A DNA stretch of 64,000 nt. Origin: Turritopsis dohrnii. Its lineage: Eukaryota > Cnidaria > Hydrozoa > Anthoathecata > Oceaniidae. The notes under the pieces were generated by a model. The model was not told the origin of the DNA. It saw only the letters and a program-made list of their open reading frames with translations, and did no database searches. Position 1 is the stretch's first letter. Each line of letters starts with the position of its first letter. Location of the stretch: NCBI GenBank assembly GCA_027922465.2, contig BQMF02000140.1, positions 496,001-560,000 on the forward strand. Direction: 5' to 3'. Positions 54,831 to 64,000 of the stretch are shown here, piece by piece. Both the position numbers and the translations under genes were made by a program.

Positions 54831-57041
54831 ATGAATATGTCGCTTGAAAAACGACAGAATTATGATAGGAAATATTATGAGAAACATCAGAAGAGACGTA
54901 AAATGCAGTCTCATGATAATTTTGAAAAGAATGGAGCTGAACGAAAAAATCAGTTAAAAGAAAATTATCAAAAGAAGGCACTTGAAAGGAAAAAGAAGTC
55001 TAAAGAAAATTATCAAAACAAGGCACTTGAAAGGAAAAGGAAGTTTAAAGAAAATTACCAAAAAAACCGGGAGAAACGAAAGGAGAAGTTCAAGGAATAT
55101 TATGAGATGAAAAAAGAAGTGATTAAGTCTAGACGTCGTCAACGTTATCAGTCTAAAAAGAAAGGCCAACGGAACAACGGTAATGAAAATGTAGCTCAAT
55201 TTCTAAATGCACAAAGTGAAACACTGAACAAAAAATTCCATAAGAGCCTAGAAATGACTATAATTCAATGCAATACTTGCGCAGAAGCTTGGCCTTTGCC
55301 AAGTTTATCCAAAAAGTTAATTGACACTAAGTATGAATGTATACGGTGTAAGAAAGAAAAAACTTTACCAAAGAAATTTAGTCGAGAAAATAATATGGTT
55401 CCTAGCCCAGTCCCACTTCAGCTTAAAGGTCTGACTCAGGTTGAAGAAATGCTTATTGCTCGAGCGTTTCCTGTCATTCAAGTGTATACAAAGCCTAATG
55501 GTGGACAGAAAGCATTATAAAGGACATGTTATTACTCTTCCTCAAGATGTACAGCATGTAGCTAATATTTTGCCAAGATATCCAAGTGATATTCCTATAA
55601 TTGTGTTTAAATTTGAAGGTAAAGATAATAATTCTAAAGAGCTAAAGGTACGGAGACAAAAAGTACTTGATGCTTTATTGTGGCTCACTGGTAAAAATGA
55701 GAATGGTGAACCTAATAACTTTTTATATAAAGATGTGATTATTGATATGAATAGATTTGATTGTTTACCAGAAAATGATTTCCTTGATTTACCAATGAAT
55801 GTTGATTTTCTTGATAAGAACAATGATTTTGATGATGAGAATGAGGCAGAAATTCCAGATTTTGGATCAGAAAATGACGAGGATGAAAAAGTATATGATG
55901 AAAATTCAGAGATGGGAAGTTTTATTCCTACGAAAGTTAAATCTAAGGTTGAAAAAGAAATTCTTAATGATTCTGTATTGAAACCAGAAACTTGGAGAGT
56001 AGATAGTGTTGCTCTGAATGAATTCAGAACAGAATATATAGCTGGTATGGCTTTTCCTACATTATTTCCTGATGGGAAAGGAGATTCCACTAATATGAGC
56101 ACTGTTAGAGCTATAGCAAAAAGTGATACTGAAGCTTTTTCTGAAAAGATAAAACATTTGATAAAGTTTGCAGAAAGAATTGATGGTAAATGGGTTTATA
56201 GATTTGCAGCCCATCCAAGATTTGCCTTTTGGGCTTATAATATGCTTTATCGTAGACGTTTGCTTGGACAGGGTAGTTTTTATTTGAAACGAAACCCTGG
56301 TGATGCTAATTTAACTATTGATGAGCTACAAGATATGGTAAGAAACGGAAGTCATGCAGTTTTAGTTAAGAAATTAATGCGCTATGCTAGAAATGTGACA
56401 GGTACAAATGCATATTGGAGTAATGCTATAGACAACCATGAAGCGTTAATGAGTCTTGGTGTACCTGTGGCACAGATAAATGCAAGGCGCAATAATAAAA
56501 CAGCAGCAAAATTGCCTTCTGATGATATGGGTGGACTTGAAAATAAGGTATTTTTAGCTAAAGGATGCCATGTAATGTTGACAAGAAATTTATGGACCAG
56601 CAGGGGGCTATGTAATGGTTCTATGGGTGTATTTCAAGAGGGTGATGCACCTCCTAATTTACCTATTGCAGTGATAGTGAAATTTGATTGTTATTCTGGA
56701 CCAAGTATAAAGATGAGCTCTGTTGTGTTCCTATTATCCCTGTTACGAGCATATCTGATTTACATGGTTCAACTTGTGAGAGACAACAACTACCACTTAG
56801 ACTATCAATCCATAAATCTCAAGGACTTACTTTAGATAAAGCTTGGATTGATTTAGGTAATACAGAAAAATTTATTGGTTTGGCGTATGTGGCCATCTCT
56901 AGAGTAAGAAAACTGGAAGATTTGATTATTGAACCAATGACATTGGAGAGGTTGCAGGATATAAAGAAGAAGAAAAATTATCAGTATCGAATTGCTGAAG
57001 AAGAAAGATTGGAACAGTCAGCTTTCAAAACAATTTCATAG
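54831..57041 (+). pseudogene. Internally deleted Helitron RepHel gene
   Basis: The ATG at 54,831 opens a Lys/Glu-rich repeat region ([19 protein letters not shown] units), then Cys pairs CNTC and CIRC and a DUF6570-like stretch. An extra T at 55,515-55,516 shifts frame, after which PQDVQHVANILPRYPSDIP continues. The Helitron_like_N start (RNVTGTNAYWSNA) runs straight, near 56,425, into the PIF1 C-terminal region (HEALMSLGVPVAQINAR, GCHVMLTRNLW). The HUH motif, Walker A and Walker B are therefore deleted. A second shift near 56,706 precedes the final helicase motifs (IHKSQGLTLDKA, AYVAISRVR). It is non-autonomous and distinct from the Helentron family. Confidence 0.85.
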
Positions 57042-59027
57042 CTTTTGCTTAAATACTTTTGGTTATTCCAGTTTCGCTATGGCTTAGATTATCTCAGAAA
57101 GTTGAATGAGTAAATTAAACTGTATAGTGACTTGTAATGTTATAAATTTTGTATTTTTTAAGTAGTATTTTTGTTTTCTTAATAGTCTGTATTTTTTTAA
57201 TTTGAAGATTTTATCAATGAACAATGAACTCTGGCTGAATGGATGACGGAAAAAACCATCACTGGACAGTACAAGTATACAAATATAACTACAAATATAA
57301 TGGCGATTTTGATTTCGAGTTGTTGAATATATTGGAAAGAACCGCCTAAAAATCAGCCATCGCATCATCTGTTACACTGATGGACTTCACTTTGTAAGTA
57401 AGCTAGAGAATCGATAGATTCTTTGTCTCGCAATTATATTATTTAATCCTGAGGAATGTAAGATAATTGTACTCGAAAGCTATCAAAACTATTCAAGCCT
57501 TGCGTAATTAGTGTCTTTTATTCTACTCTCAGTCATCACCTATGTTGATTTTTTTTAAAGATTGAACTTCAATCATCTCTTTAGATGAATATACGATATC
57601 ACAACAAGCCATGAAAGCATACGGAAATCTAATCAGCATCTCAAGAATAAAATCATTTTCAAGATGCTGTAGTCATCACTCCATGTCACTTTACCAGTTC
57701 AATCGTACGAATTAATATTTCTGCTTCCTGCTTTTCCAACGACGATAGACAAACAACTACAAATAGAATGAAATAGTAGTGGTACTTATATACTTTAAAT
57801 ATTCATGTGTACCCATTCGTGTTTCGGGTACATCTTATTTTTCCGAAATGGTGCCGATTAGTTTAACGTCAGAGAATGTTTGAAGCCAAGACTCCTACAT
57901 ATTGTTATTTTTTTAATAAGCTCCTTGTGAGAATTGAAATATAATGAAGATATAAAGATGCTGTGAATGTTTATTAATTCAAAAGTTTCCGGAAGCGTCC
58001 TTCGGGAAAAAGTCCAAAATTCAAAGTCTGATTATAGTCAAACAATGTGAAGCGGGCCTGGAGCGCTTGATGGATGGCGCATCTGTTTTTGTCACCTCCG
58101 CCATGCTCCTTTTCGTTTTAAACACTTTAGAACTAGTAGGAGAGTGTCTTTTCAGTAATGTATTCAAGTGTCATTTCAGTAATCTTTCAAATTATAATGG
58201 TTATTGTGCACAGTTTTTTGTAGCCATTAAATCTTTCTTGATTTCAATAATAGTCTGAAGCCTGTCTGTTGTAAGGCCTGCACAATGGATTGTCTATTGC
58301 GGGGGCATTCATAGCGAAAGCTACTAGCTAGTTATAATCTTGAGTGCAAAAAGAATTAATTGAAAACAATGTACCTTCAACAAATGTTATTTCTTTGCTC
58401 CAAGGTAAAATTGGATACTAATAATGAATTTCGGAAATGAATAATCTATTTTCAACAACCTGTGACTTCATGATTCAACACCATGAATTTCATCTCCGAT
58501 TTTTTATCTTTTATACTGTTAACCAGGGTTACTTTGGTAGTTTTTGGACTTTAATTGCAGTTTTCTTGAGAAGTCAGTTATCAATTTCAAAACCACTGAT
58601 AAAAAATAGGGGGAAGGGGTGCCTAAAACTGAGCCACTTGGTGGAATTTTGAATTCACAAACTTATGTGCTAAATATAGCTGTCTTTAAAAGTGGCCAAA
58701 GTAACCTCCATCCGGGGTTACATTGGCCTAGATTTTATAATGCTATATTGAACAATCTTAGGATGAAGTTAAAAAGCTTTATCGCTGCGTTTGAATATAT
58801 CTGAACTTTTATTTAATTATGTATGTATGTATGTATGTTCATATGTATATGATCCAATTTGTAAAAGATAGGACGTGTTCTATTTCTTCATATACATATG
58901 ATCATATAATTCTATTGTTTTCTATTGAAATCAAGTAATTGACCAATCAGAATGCGTTCATAACTGTACAGAAGTGATGTAGAAAAACATAAACAAATTT
59001 TCGTATCACAAAAAAAAAAAAAAAATT
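57042..59027. other. Intergenic, no gene recognised
   Basis: This holds scattered short ORFs without family signatures. A (GTAT)n microsatellite lies at about 58,819-58,838, followed by an inverted CATATGTATATGATC / CATATACATATGATC pair (to about 58,911). A string at 57,442-57,476 superficially resembles a hammerhead core but its stem does not pair. A poly-A run (59,011-59,025) ends just before the ISL2EU-like element. Confidence 0.4.
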
Positions 59028-59407
59028 AGACCTTTTTAAACGTGACGTCATTTGTTTATATAAATGCGGACCTAATGTACCATGGCAGGAACAAAAATAT
59101 TCCCGCTGAAGAAGAGTTAAAGCGTTTTCGGTTTTATGACTAGGCTTTTCGAAATGTTTCCTTCGTCCCTTGATACTTCATCATTGCTACCGCTACCATT
59201 TCGGAAACTTTTAATGTTTTTGTCGAAATATAAGCCAATGACATTTGAATAAATGTTTTCCCGCGTGATAGTGATAGCGGCAATAATTCAGTAATTCTCT
59301 TGACAATGAATTTGCCGACACCGAAAAGGAACAAACTATTTTGATAAATTCTTATAAAAATAACAACACGTTCGGGAGAAATATCATACGGATTAGTATT
59401 ACGAACC

Positions 59408-59545
59408 ATGTGGACGTCTGCGGACTATTTTGCGAGCTTAGAGAATGAAGATAAAAAGCAATATCAAGACAAATTAAAACTATCGGATGGAACTCAACTC
59501 CCTGATCCGTTTTCATTGTTGGATGGTTGGAAGTTTGATGAATGA
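59408..59545 (+). pseudogene. N-terminal stub of the ISL2EU accessory (YqaJ-type) protein
   Basis: ATG 59,408 opens 45 codons (SADYFASLENEDKKQYQDKL ... LPDPFSLLDGWKFDE) that I recognise as the start of the accessory protein often carrying SWIM/YqaJ domains in animal repeats. The frame then runs into an ATGA microsatellite of an inserted retroelement tail and stops. The exonuclease domain itself is absent. Confidence 0.6.
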
Positions 59546-59777
59546 ATGAATGAATAATATTTATTTGTCAACAAAAGGAATTCCAAGATGCTAAGAAAAA
59601 ATACAATTTGACTGGAGACCATCCCAATAGACTTATCTAAACAGAGGGGGTGGCCACCAAAATAAATAATACAAATACATTAACATAAGTTAAACAAAAA
59701 AAAACCATACACTAAAATGCAAGAAAAAACAAACAAATAAACAAACAAAAAAACAAAAATAAAAAAATTAATAAAAA
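59546..59777 (-). mobile_element. Inserted 3' tail of a LINE or SINE, reverse orientation
   Basis: Read on the minus strand it ends with TTGACAAATAAATATTATT followed by (CATT)n, a tail typical of non-LTR retrotransposons in invertebrates. Only the A/T-rich 3' untranslated part is present. It lies exactly where the accessory gene loses homology. Confidence 0.6.
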
Positions 59778-59841
59778 ATTGCTCTATTGTTATTTATTCA
59801 TTTGGACACACCCTTCAAAAAAAAATCCAAGTCCAAAAAAT

Positions 59842-60129
59842 TACTTTTTAATTAAAGTAGACTATGATCCACAATTATGTAACTCAATGAGGGATAAATT
59901 TGAGAAAATGTTCAAAAATGTTATACTACCCGAACTTATTACAAGAAGCATGGATCCAAATAATGAACTAACTGAAAAGCTTTATTGTATCTGCAACAGA
60001 CCATCATTTCCTCCTATGATTGCTTGTGATGGGAGAGATTGTAAAATCGAATGGTTCCATTACACTTGTGCAAAAATCGTTAAAGCACCCAAAGGAAAAT
60101 GGTTATGTGAAGACTGTAAATATAAATAA
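59842..60129 (+). pseudogene. C-terminal PHD-finger part of the ISL2EU accessory protein
   Basis: The frame resumes as NYFLIKVDYDPQLCNSMRDK and carries a full C4HC3 PHD finger: YCIC, a Cys pair around CDGRDC, WFHYTC and WLCEDC, then a stop. In related proteins this finger lies after the YqaJ exonuclease. With the middle missing it is unlikely to be expressed usefully. PHD fingers usually read histone tails; the role here is inference. Confidence 0.7.
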
Positions 60130-60229
60130 AAGGAACATTTTTGTATATAACACTTGTAAATAACAAACAAAACTATGTATATAATATATGTAAAGATACT
60201 TCCATGCTAGCTATTATAAAAAATAAACA

Positions 60230-61783
60230 CTACTGTGGAGCAACACTTTTATTTAAATTAACAAGAGCACACACACAAACCATGATGTTGTTAGTTAAAT
60301 CCACTTGAGTGATAGGTATTATATATTGTAAGATTCTGTACTTTCGTATTCTTCCAATAACACGCTCACCATGTATTCTTACATGAGCTATTTCCGGTGA
60401 TTCGTCAACTTCTTCACCACCCATTTGTGATTTTCTTTTTGTGAAGTTTGGGATTTTAAGAATTGCTCCTTTCGCTGCTACTTCATTAGCTACTGTGAAG
60501 CCTCGATCAGCAAGAATACAATCACCATGATAACTATTTCTTTGTCTGATACTCTGCCACCCCAACCATGAGATAGGAAACTCACTACCCCAGCAGGTGT
60601 TATACCAATTAAATATTTGATGGTATTGGTATTTTTGTAGTTGGACCAAGTTTGTGCCCTAGCATTTAAATTAAATGGTCGCTCGATATATATTTCTGTG
60701 CAATCAATTATACAGTTGCAATTCTTGAATTTCCTAAATGATGAAGGTAGATGTTTATTCGATGCATCTCTTTCAGGCCACCATATTAATAGTTTCAACG
60801 CATTTGACAGGGGAACAATCAATCTTCTGAAAATGATACTGACATCACTGGCCGTCAGTTGGAATCGATGTGCTATATCAGTATGCAATAAGCTAAGACA
60901 AAGCTTTACCATAACCAAAAACAACTGATCTGCATGGTCAAGTTTTGAATAAAAACGAACTTCCTCATTTTGTAATAAAGATAAAACCCATTCAAATAAT
61001 TGGGCAGACTTCAGTCCAGTAAAAAAATTAAGTACACGTTTATCATCTTTGATATTATGGTAAGAAAACTTTTTGTTTGATGTCTTCCAACATATCTTCG
61101 ATTTGCTTGTGTTTTGCAGCTAAATCTGTTCCAAAACTTTCAATTTGTTCTTCTAAGTTTGACACAACTGCGTCTCTGCAATCAAGATCTGTTTGTATGG
61201 CTTTATCAGAGATATTAGCTAGATTTAAATGCTGTTCCATCTCAATTTGCCAAGAAGGTCCTGGTTCATCAAAGACTTCTTGACTCCCAGCATTGCTAAC
61301 ATCATCACTGCTTTCACGTCTTCGCTTAAACCGCTCATACCTTTTCTGTGATTCCGCTGCATTCTTGGGTTGGTGGTACACAAAAACAGAAGGTACGTAG
61401 TCAGGGTTGTTTGGATCGTATGATTTGTCACCTGAAAATCATATCGGGTATACAATAGGTAATATATAAGTTGTCAACACACAAAAACAACAAGCACACA
61501 AGATGAAACAAAAACAGGCACAGCATAACAGTGAACAAAATTTAGCAAAGACATTTTTCAACAAAAAGTAAGTAAACTTACCGCTGATGAAATGTGCACT
61601 ACATATCCTTGCATTGTCAATTTGTTTCTCAGACCAATTCTCTCTTTTGATGGCTGCCACCCAAGCTTTCCTGCGTTTTAAACTTTTCTCGTCGTTACCG
61701 AAAGGAATACGAAAGAACTTTAGGTTTTTTTCACCTTTTCTTCTTTTGTTAGTGCATCCAACGGCACAACAAGAATCTGGCAT
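60230..61783 (-). pseudogene. THAP-DDE transposase of the ISL2EU-like element, two exons, frameshifted
   Basis: Exon 1 (61,582-61,783) encodes a THAP zinc finger (CCAVGCTNKRR, a C-x3-C; FRIPFGN; CSAHF). A GTAAGT donor follows, and exon 2 begins at 61,431 after TTTTCAG; the splice keeps frame into SYDPNNPDYVPS. A coiled coil follows. Frameshifts near 61,060 and 60,525 interrupt the gene. The DDE_4-type catalytic residues are all visible across frames: IIDCTE, ILADRGF and HGERVIGR. It ends at 60,230. Confidence 0.85.
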
Positions 61784-61963
61784 TATGATAATGATGTTTA
61801 TTAACTATATTTTAAAAATTTTCTTCACTTTTCTTCGATTGATTACACATAATATACCATCTTTCTTCTATCGAAGCCTGTCGCTATTCCTGCCATTTAA
61901 TGCGCATGCGTCACGAAAGAGTGCGAAAACGTAAACATTAAAGAGGTCTATTGCAGGGAAATA

Positions 61964-62409
61964 CCTTAAGGGAATTAATTTTCAAGGGTACAAATATTCG
62001 TGGAAGATATTTTCGCGGAACTTATTTTCGCGTTTTTTGGCCCTTTCCATGAAATTAAGTTCCGTGAAATTTAAGATTTTTAAACCGCTAAATCACTGGT
62101 TCGATTTTTAGCACCACGTGACACTCTGATCCGCTGTTTGCAGCTTCATAATTCAGTAATCGAAATTGAGTTGTGATTCAAACCGTTTCCGAAATCATAA
62201 ACATCTTGTAATCGGGAAAACAAGTATTTTTGTAAATTTTTTTATGTTATTTTGTTTGAAAAAAGGTTGGTTGATACTTTAAGCTTTAAAGTAGACAGTA
62301 TAATAGTCCTTCATGACATGCTTACCGCGAAAATAAGTTCCGCGAAACTTGCCCATTTTGACCCATACAACCGCGAAAATTTATACGCGCGAAAAAAGTT
62401 CCCTTAAGG
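61964..62409. mobile_element. MITE with CCTTAAGGG ends and CGCGAAAAT repeats
   Basis: The ends CCTTAAGGGAA / TTCCCTTAAGG are inverted and flanked by TA on both sides. Subterminal repeats of (A)TTTTCGCGGAACTTATTTTCGCG occur inverted near the right end. It begins about 14 bp beyond the ISL2EU-like element and resembles the 36,484-36,620 fragment. Confidence 0.75.
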
Positions 62410-62411
62410 TA

Positions 62412-63245
62412 ACTAGAATAGACATAGGCAAATTTATAGATATTTTGAGAAAAGAAGAATCCAGTTCGGAAATCAACAGCTTTTCTTTAAAGCTGTCACC
62501 CAACCAATCATTTAGAGTTTTAACTATGTTTAAAATTTTTATTTTTATTTCTATTTAACATAGAACACGTGTGGAACAGCATTTTATGTTGATATGTATA
62601 TATCATGAAAAACGTTTAAGCTCAAATTACGTCATTGTTTATTAGTACGCATGTGCAAACGCCTCTCTCGAGAAATAAATTTCTTTCGCGTGCGAAAAAA
62701 TGTAGTTGAACTTTGTTCAACTTTGATAATTTGTTTCGCGCGAAATGTCAGTATCAACCAATCAAAATCTGTCTTCGACTCAATGCCATATTGTTCTGAA
62801 AAAATTTCTTTGAGAAATACTTTTCAGTTCCCAAATAGTGGAAATCAACATAACGAAAATTTTCTCGAGAAATTTTTTCTCTGCGAAGATTTTTCTCGAG
62901 AAGTTTTGTAAGTGGAAATCGGCCTTTAGTAGATGCTGAGTTTAGGTCTCCGTGCAAGCCATGACTTTACCCAAGACTCTCTTCTTTTTCTGTTTGACTG
63001 TCTTTTTATTGAAATTAGCATGTTCTTTGTCATTCATGTTAATCATAAAACAGTTTTGATGAAGAAATGAAAAAAAACATATGACCGTGTAACAACATGA
63101 AGCATAGCAGGTGTTTCATATGATCATATATCATATGTCATATAAAATGTGATCATGTAAAAGAGGCTTTACTTTGATATGTGCAAATCTTTTGTCAAAA
63201 GTAGGAGACGAACAATAAAATCACAGAATGCTGAATGGAAAATGT
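62412..63245. other. Intergenic, no gene recognised
   Basis: Short ORFs only. The 62,640-62,920 part has several CTCGAGAAA and TTTCGCGCGAAA motifs in both orientations, suggesting an old inverted-repeat element without clear ends. Confidence 0.35.
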
Positions 63246-63500
63246 ACCCATGTTGCAGAGCTCGAAAAACTGAGCAATGTATGGGATCATTTCCCTACTA
63301 CTTTTGCAACTGAGATATCATAGATCAAAGATTCTGACGATGTCACAGCGCCATCCCCAAAACATTTTTCGCCCAACTTTTTTTGTCACCCCTTTACCAA
63401 TGTCACTGACCCTAAAAAGCGTCAAGATAATTTCCAAAAAATAACACGTTCAATTGGGGATGTAATGCAATCGTTCCTTCGTGGTCAGAAAAACTGACTT
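63246..63500 (-). repeat. Lone diverged inverted copy of the 551-bp satellite core
   Basis: Read on the minus strand, it follows the order of the satellite core: CATTGCATxxCC, GGGGAxxATxT, the GGGTCAGTGACA equivalent, then GATCATxTCAG-like and GAGCTCTGCAACATGGGTAC. It is far more diverged than the left-hand copies and has lost both TGACGTCA sites. It shows the unit is also dispersed, some 54 kb from the array. Confidence 0.75.
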
Positions 63501-64000
63501 AAAGCCATAGCTACTGTATAGATTTTTGTGAAGATTTATGTGGCAAATCCACGTTCTGCCTTTATGTACTTTCATATGAACCAGAACTTGATTGTTGAAT
63601 TTAGTTAAAGCAGTAGCTCTCTAAAATAAAACTGTAACACACACTCATTATGTATACTCATATATAAGATGTACATATCAATCATTATGTGCTTTTTCAA
63701 AATGCAAAATGAAATCTTGTTAACAAGTGAACCTGGTTGCTATTGTTTTTTGATCAAAATTTTGCAATTAAAGCAAATGCAAAGTAAGGGTTTCTCTGAA
63801 ACTATTAATATTGTTTCTGTATGGTTTTTTACGTTCAACATAAGAACTTGACTGTTAAGTTGAATAGAAAACTCTCTAAGATAAAATGCACAAACGCATG
63901 TAACAGATGAGTTTTGCAGATAATGTTCTTAATTTTATAAGACAGATATTCAGCAATCCCTATGTTTGTGCCTGTGTGAAGGGGCCATACGGCTGCTCTT
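63501..64000. other. Window end, no gene recognised
   Basis: A+T-rich sequence with two loosely similar stretches (about 63,560-63,660 and 63,820-63,890, both with TTGA(A/C)T...TCTCTAA(A/G)ATAAAA) that may be an old duplication. No coding signal. Confidence 0.35.

Larger units (their letters stand above)
59028..61949. mobile_element. Degraded ISL2EU-like DNA transposon
   Basis: The probable ends AGACCTTTTTAA / TTAAAGAGGTCT form a 12-bp inverted repeat with one mismatch, with ATT on both outer sides (59,025-59,027 and 61,950-61,952). Between them lie remnants of a PHD-containing protein (plus) and a THAP/DDE transposase (minus), converging. ISL2EU elements are known to encode a THAP/DDE transposase plus a YqaJ-exonuclease protein. 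The middle of the latter has been lost. End assignment is moderate; gene content is strong. Confidence 0.65.

Noticed and set aside
57442..57476. Hammerhead-like CTGAGGA...GAAA string
   Set aside because: The sequence between the two core parts does not form stem II adjacent to the core.
42331..58305. One 16-kb element bounded by inverted TGCCCCCGCA motifs near 42,334 and 58,298
   Set aside because: The match is only about 10-12 bp, and the region holds two unrelated Helitron families plus a foldback, so coincidence is more likely.
1..64000. CRISPR array or prokaryotic defence system
   Set aside because: Repeats are hundreds of bases long without spacer structure, and all recognisable genes are eukaryotic mobile-element genes.

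Overview
This is an A+T-rich, repeat-saturated stretch of an animal nuclear genome, most likely from an invertebrate such as a cnidarian or mollusc. The inference rests on spliced genes with GT/AG introns, a tRNA-derived sequence, and an animal-type mobilome: CR1/L2-like LINE, DIRS-like element, Helentron/Helitron, and a THAP/DDE plus PHD (ISL2EU-like) element. No species call is possible from the sequence alone. I see no bacterial, plasmid or CRISPR feature, and no complete ordinary host gene.

Left third (1-26,500). Two unrelated tandem-repeat systems lie side by side. From 1 to about 12,170 a ~551-bp unit (eight head-to-tail copies at 2,481-6,886, single copies at 1-500 and 9,026-9,590) alternates with a longer spacer present three times, giving a higher-order repeat. 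Every 551-bp unit carries two perfect TGACGTCA (CRE/ATF) octamers and a branchpoint-pyrimidine-TTTTAG string like a 3' splice site; the spacers carry micro-exon-like blocks. From 13,126 to 24,250 a second array has seven units of about 1.3-1.7 kb, each with an internal poly-A hinge followed by one of two alternative modules. Two short inverted-repeat transposons with TTA target duplications sit inside it, as do two copies of a captured protein fragment.

Middle (26,600-42,500). A decayed LINE (endonuclease and reverse transcriptase, broken by a stop and a 31-bp duplication) is followed by an island of six tightly packed, co-oriented small ORFs with Cys-rich zinc-binding products and overlapping stop/start codons. 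Its layout resembles a large DNA virus or virus-like element, but I cannot name it. Next come a decayed DIRS-like remnant (RNase H and tyrosine recombinase), a host-like exon interrupted by a small transposon, several MITEs, and an antisense decayed Helentron copy.

Right third (42,500-64,000). The centrepiece is an apparently intact Helentron: a USP-like cysteine protease ORF followed by a ~2,085-residue protein. That protein carries a hydrophobic leader, a 2A-like GIESNPGP motif, a second cysteine protease domain resembling herpesvirus tegument deubiquitinases, a DUF6570-like region, HUH replication initiator, PIF1-type helicase and AP-endonuclease-like nuclease. The decayed antisense copy at 37.5-39.5 kb keeps the same 2A-like core. 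Further right are a foldback element with G-tracts, an intact spliced RPA-like gene divergent from an internally deleted Helitron gene, and a degraded ISL2EU-like element (PHD-finger protein remnant plus THAP/DDE transposase). The rest holds MITEs and a lone inverted, diverged copy of the 551-bp unit.

How the parts relate: almost everything is selfish DNA, often nested. The Helentron is the only element here whose visible catalytic motifs are all present. The deleted Helitron, the MITEs and the ISL2EU remnant would depend on proteins supplied elsewhere.
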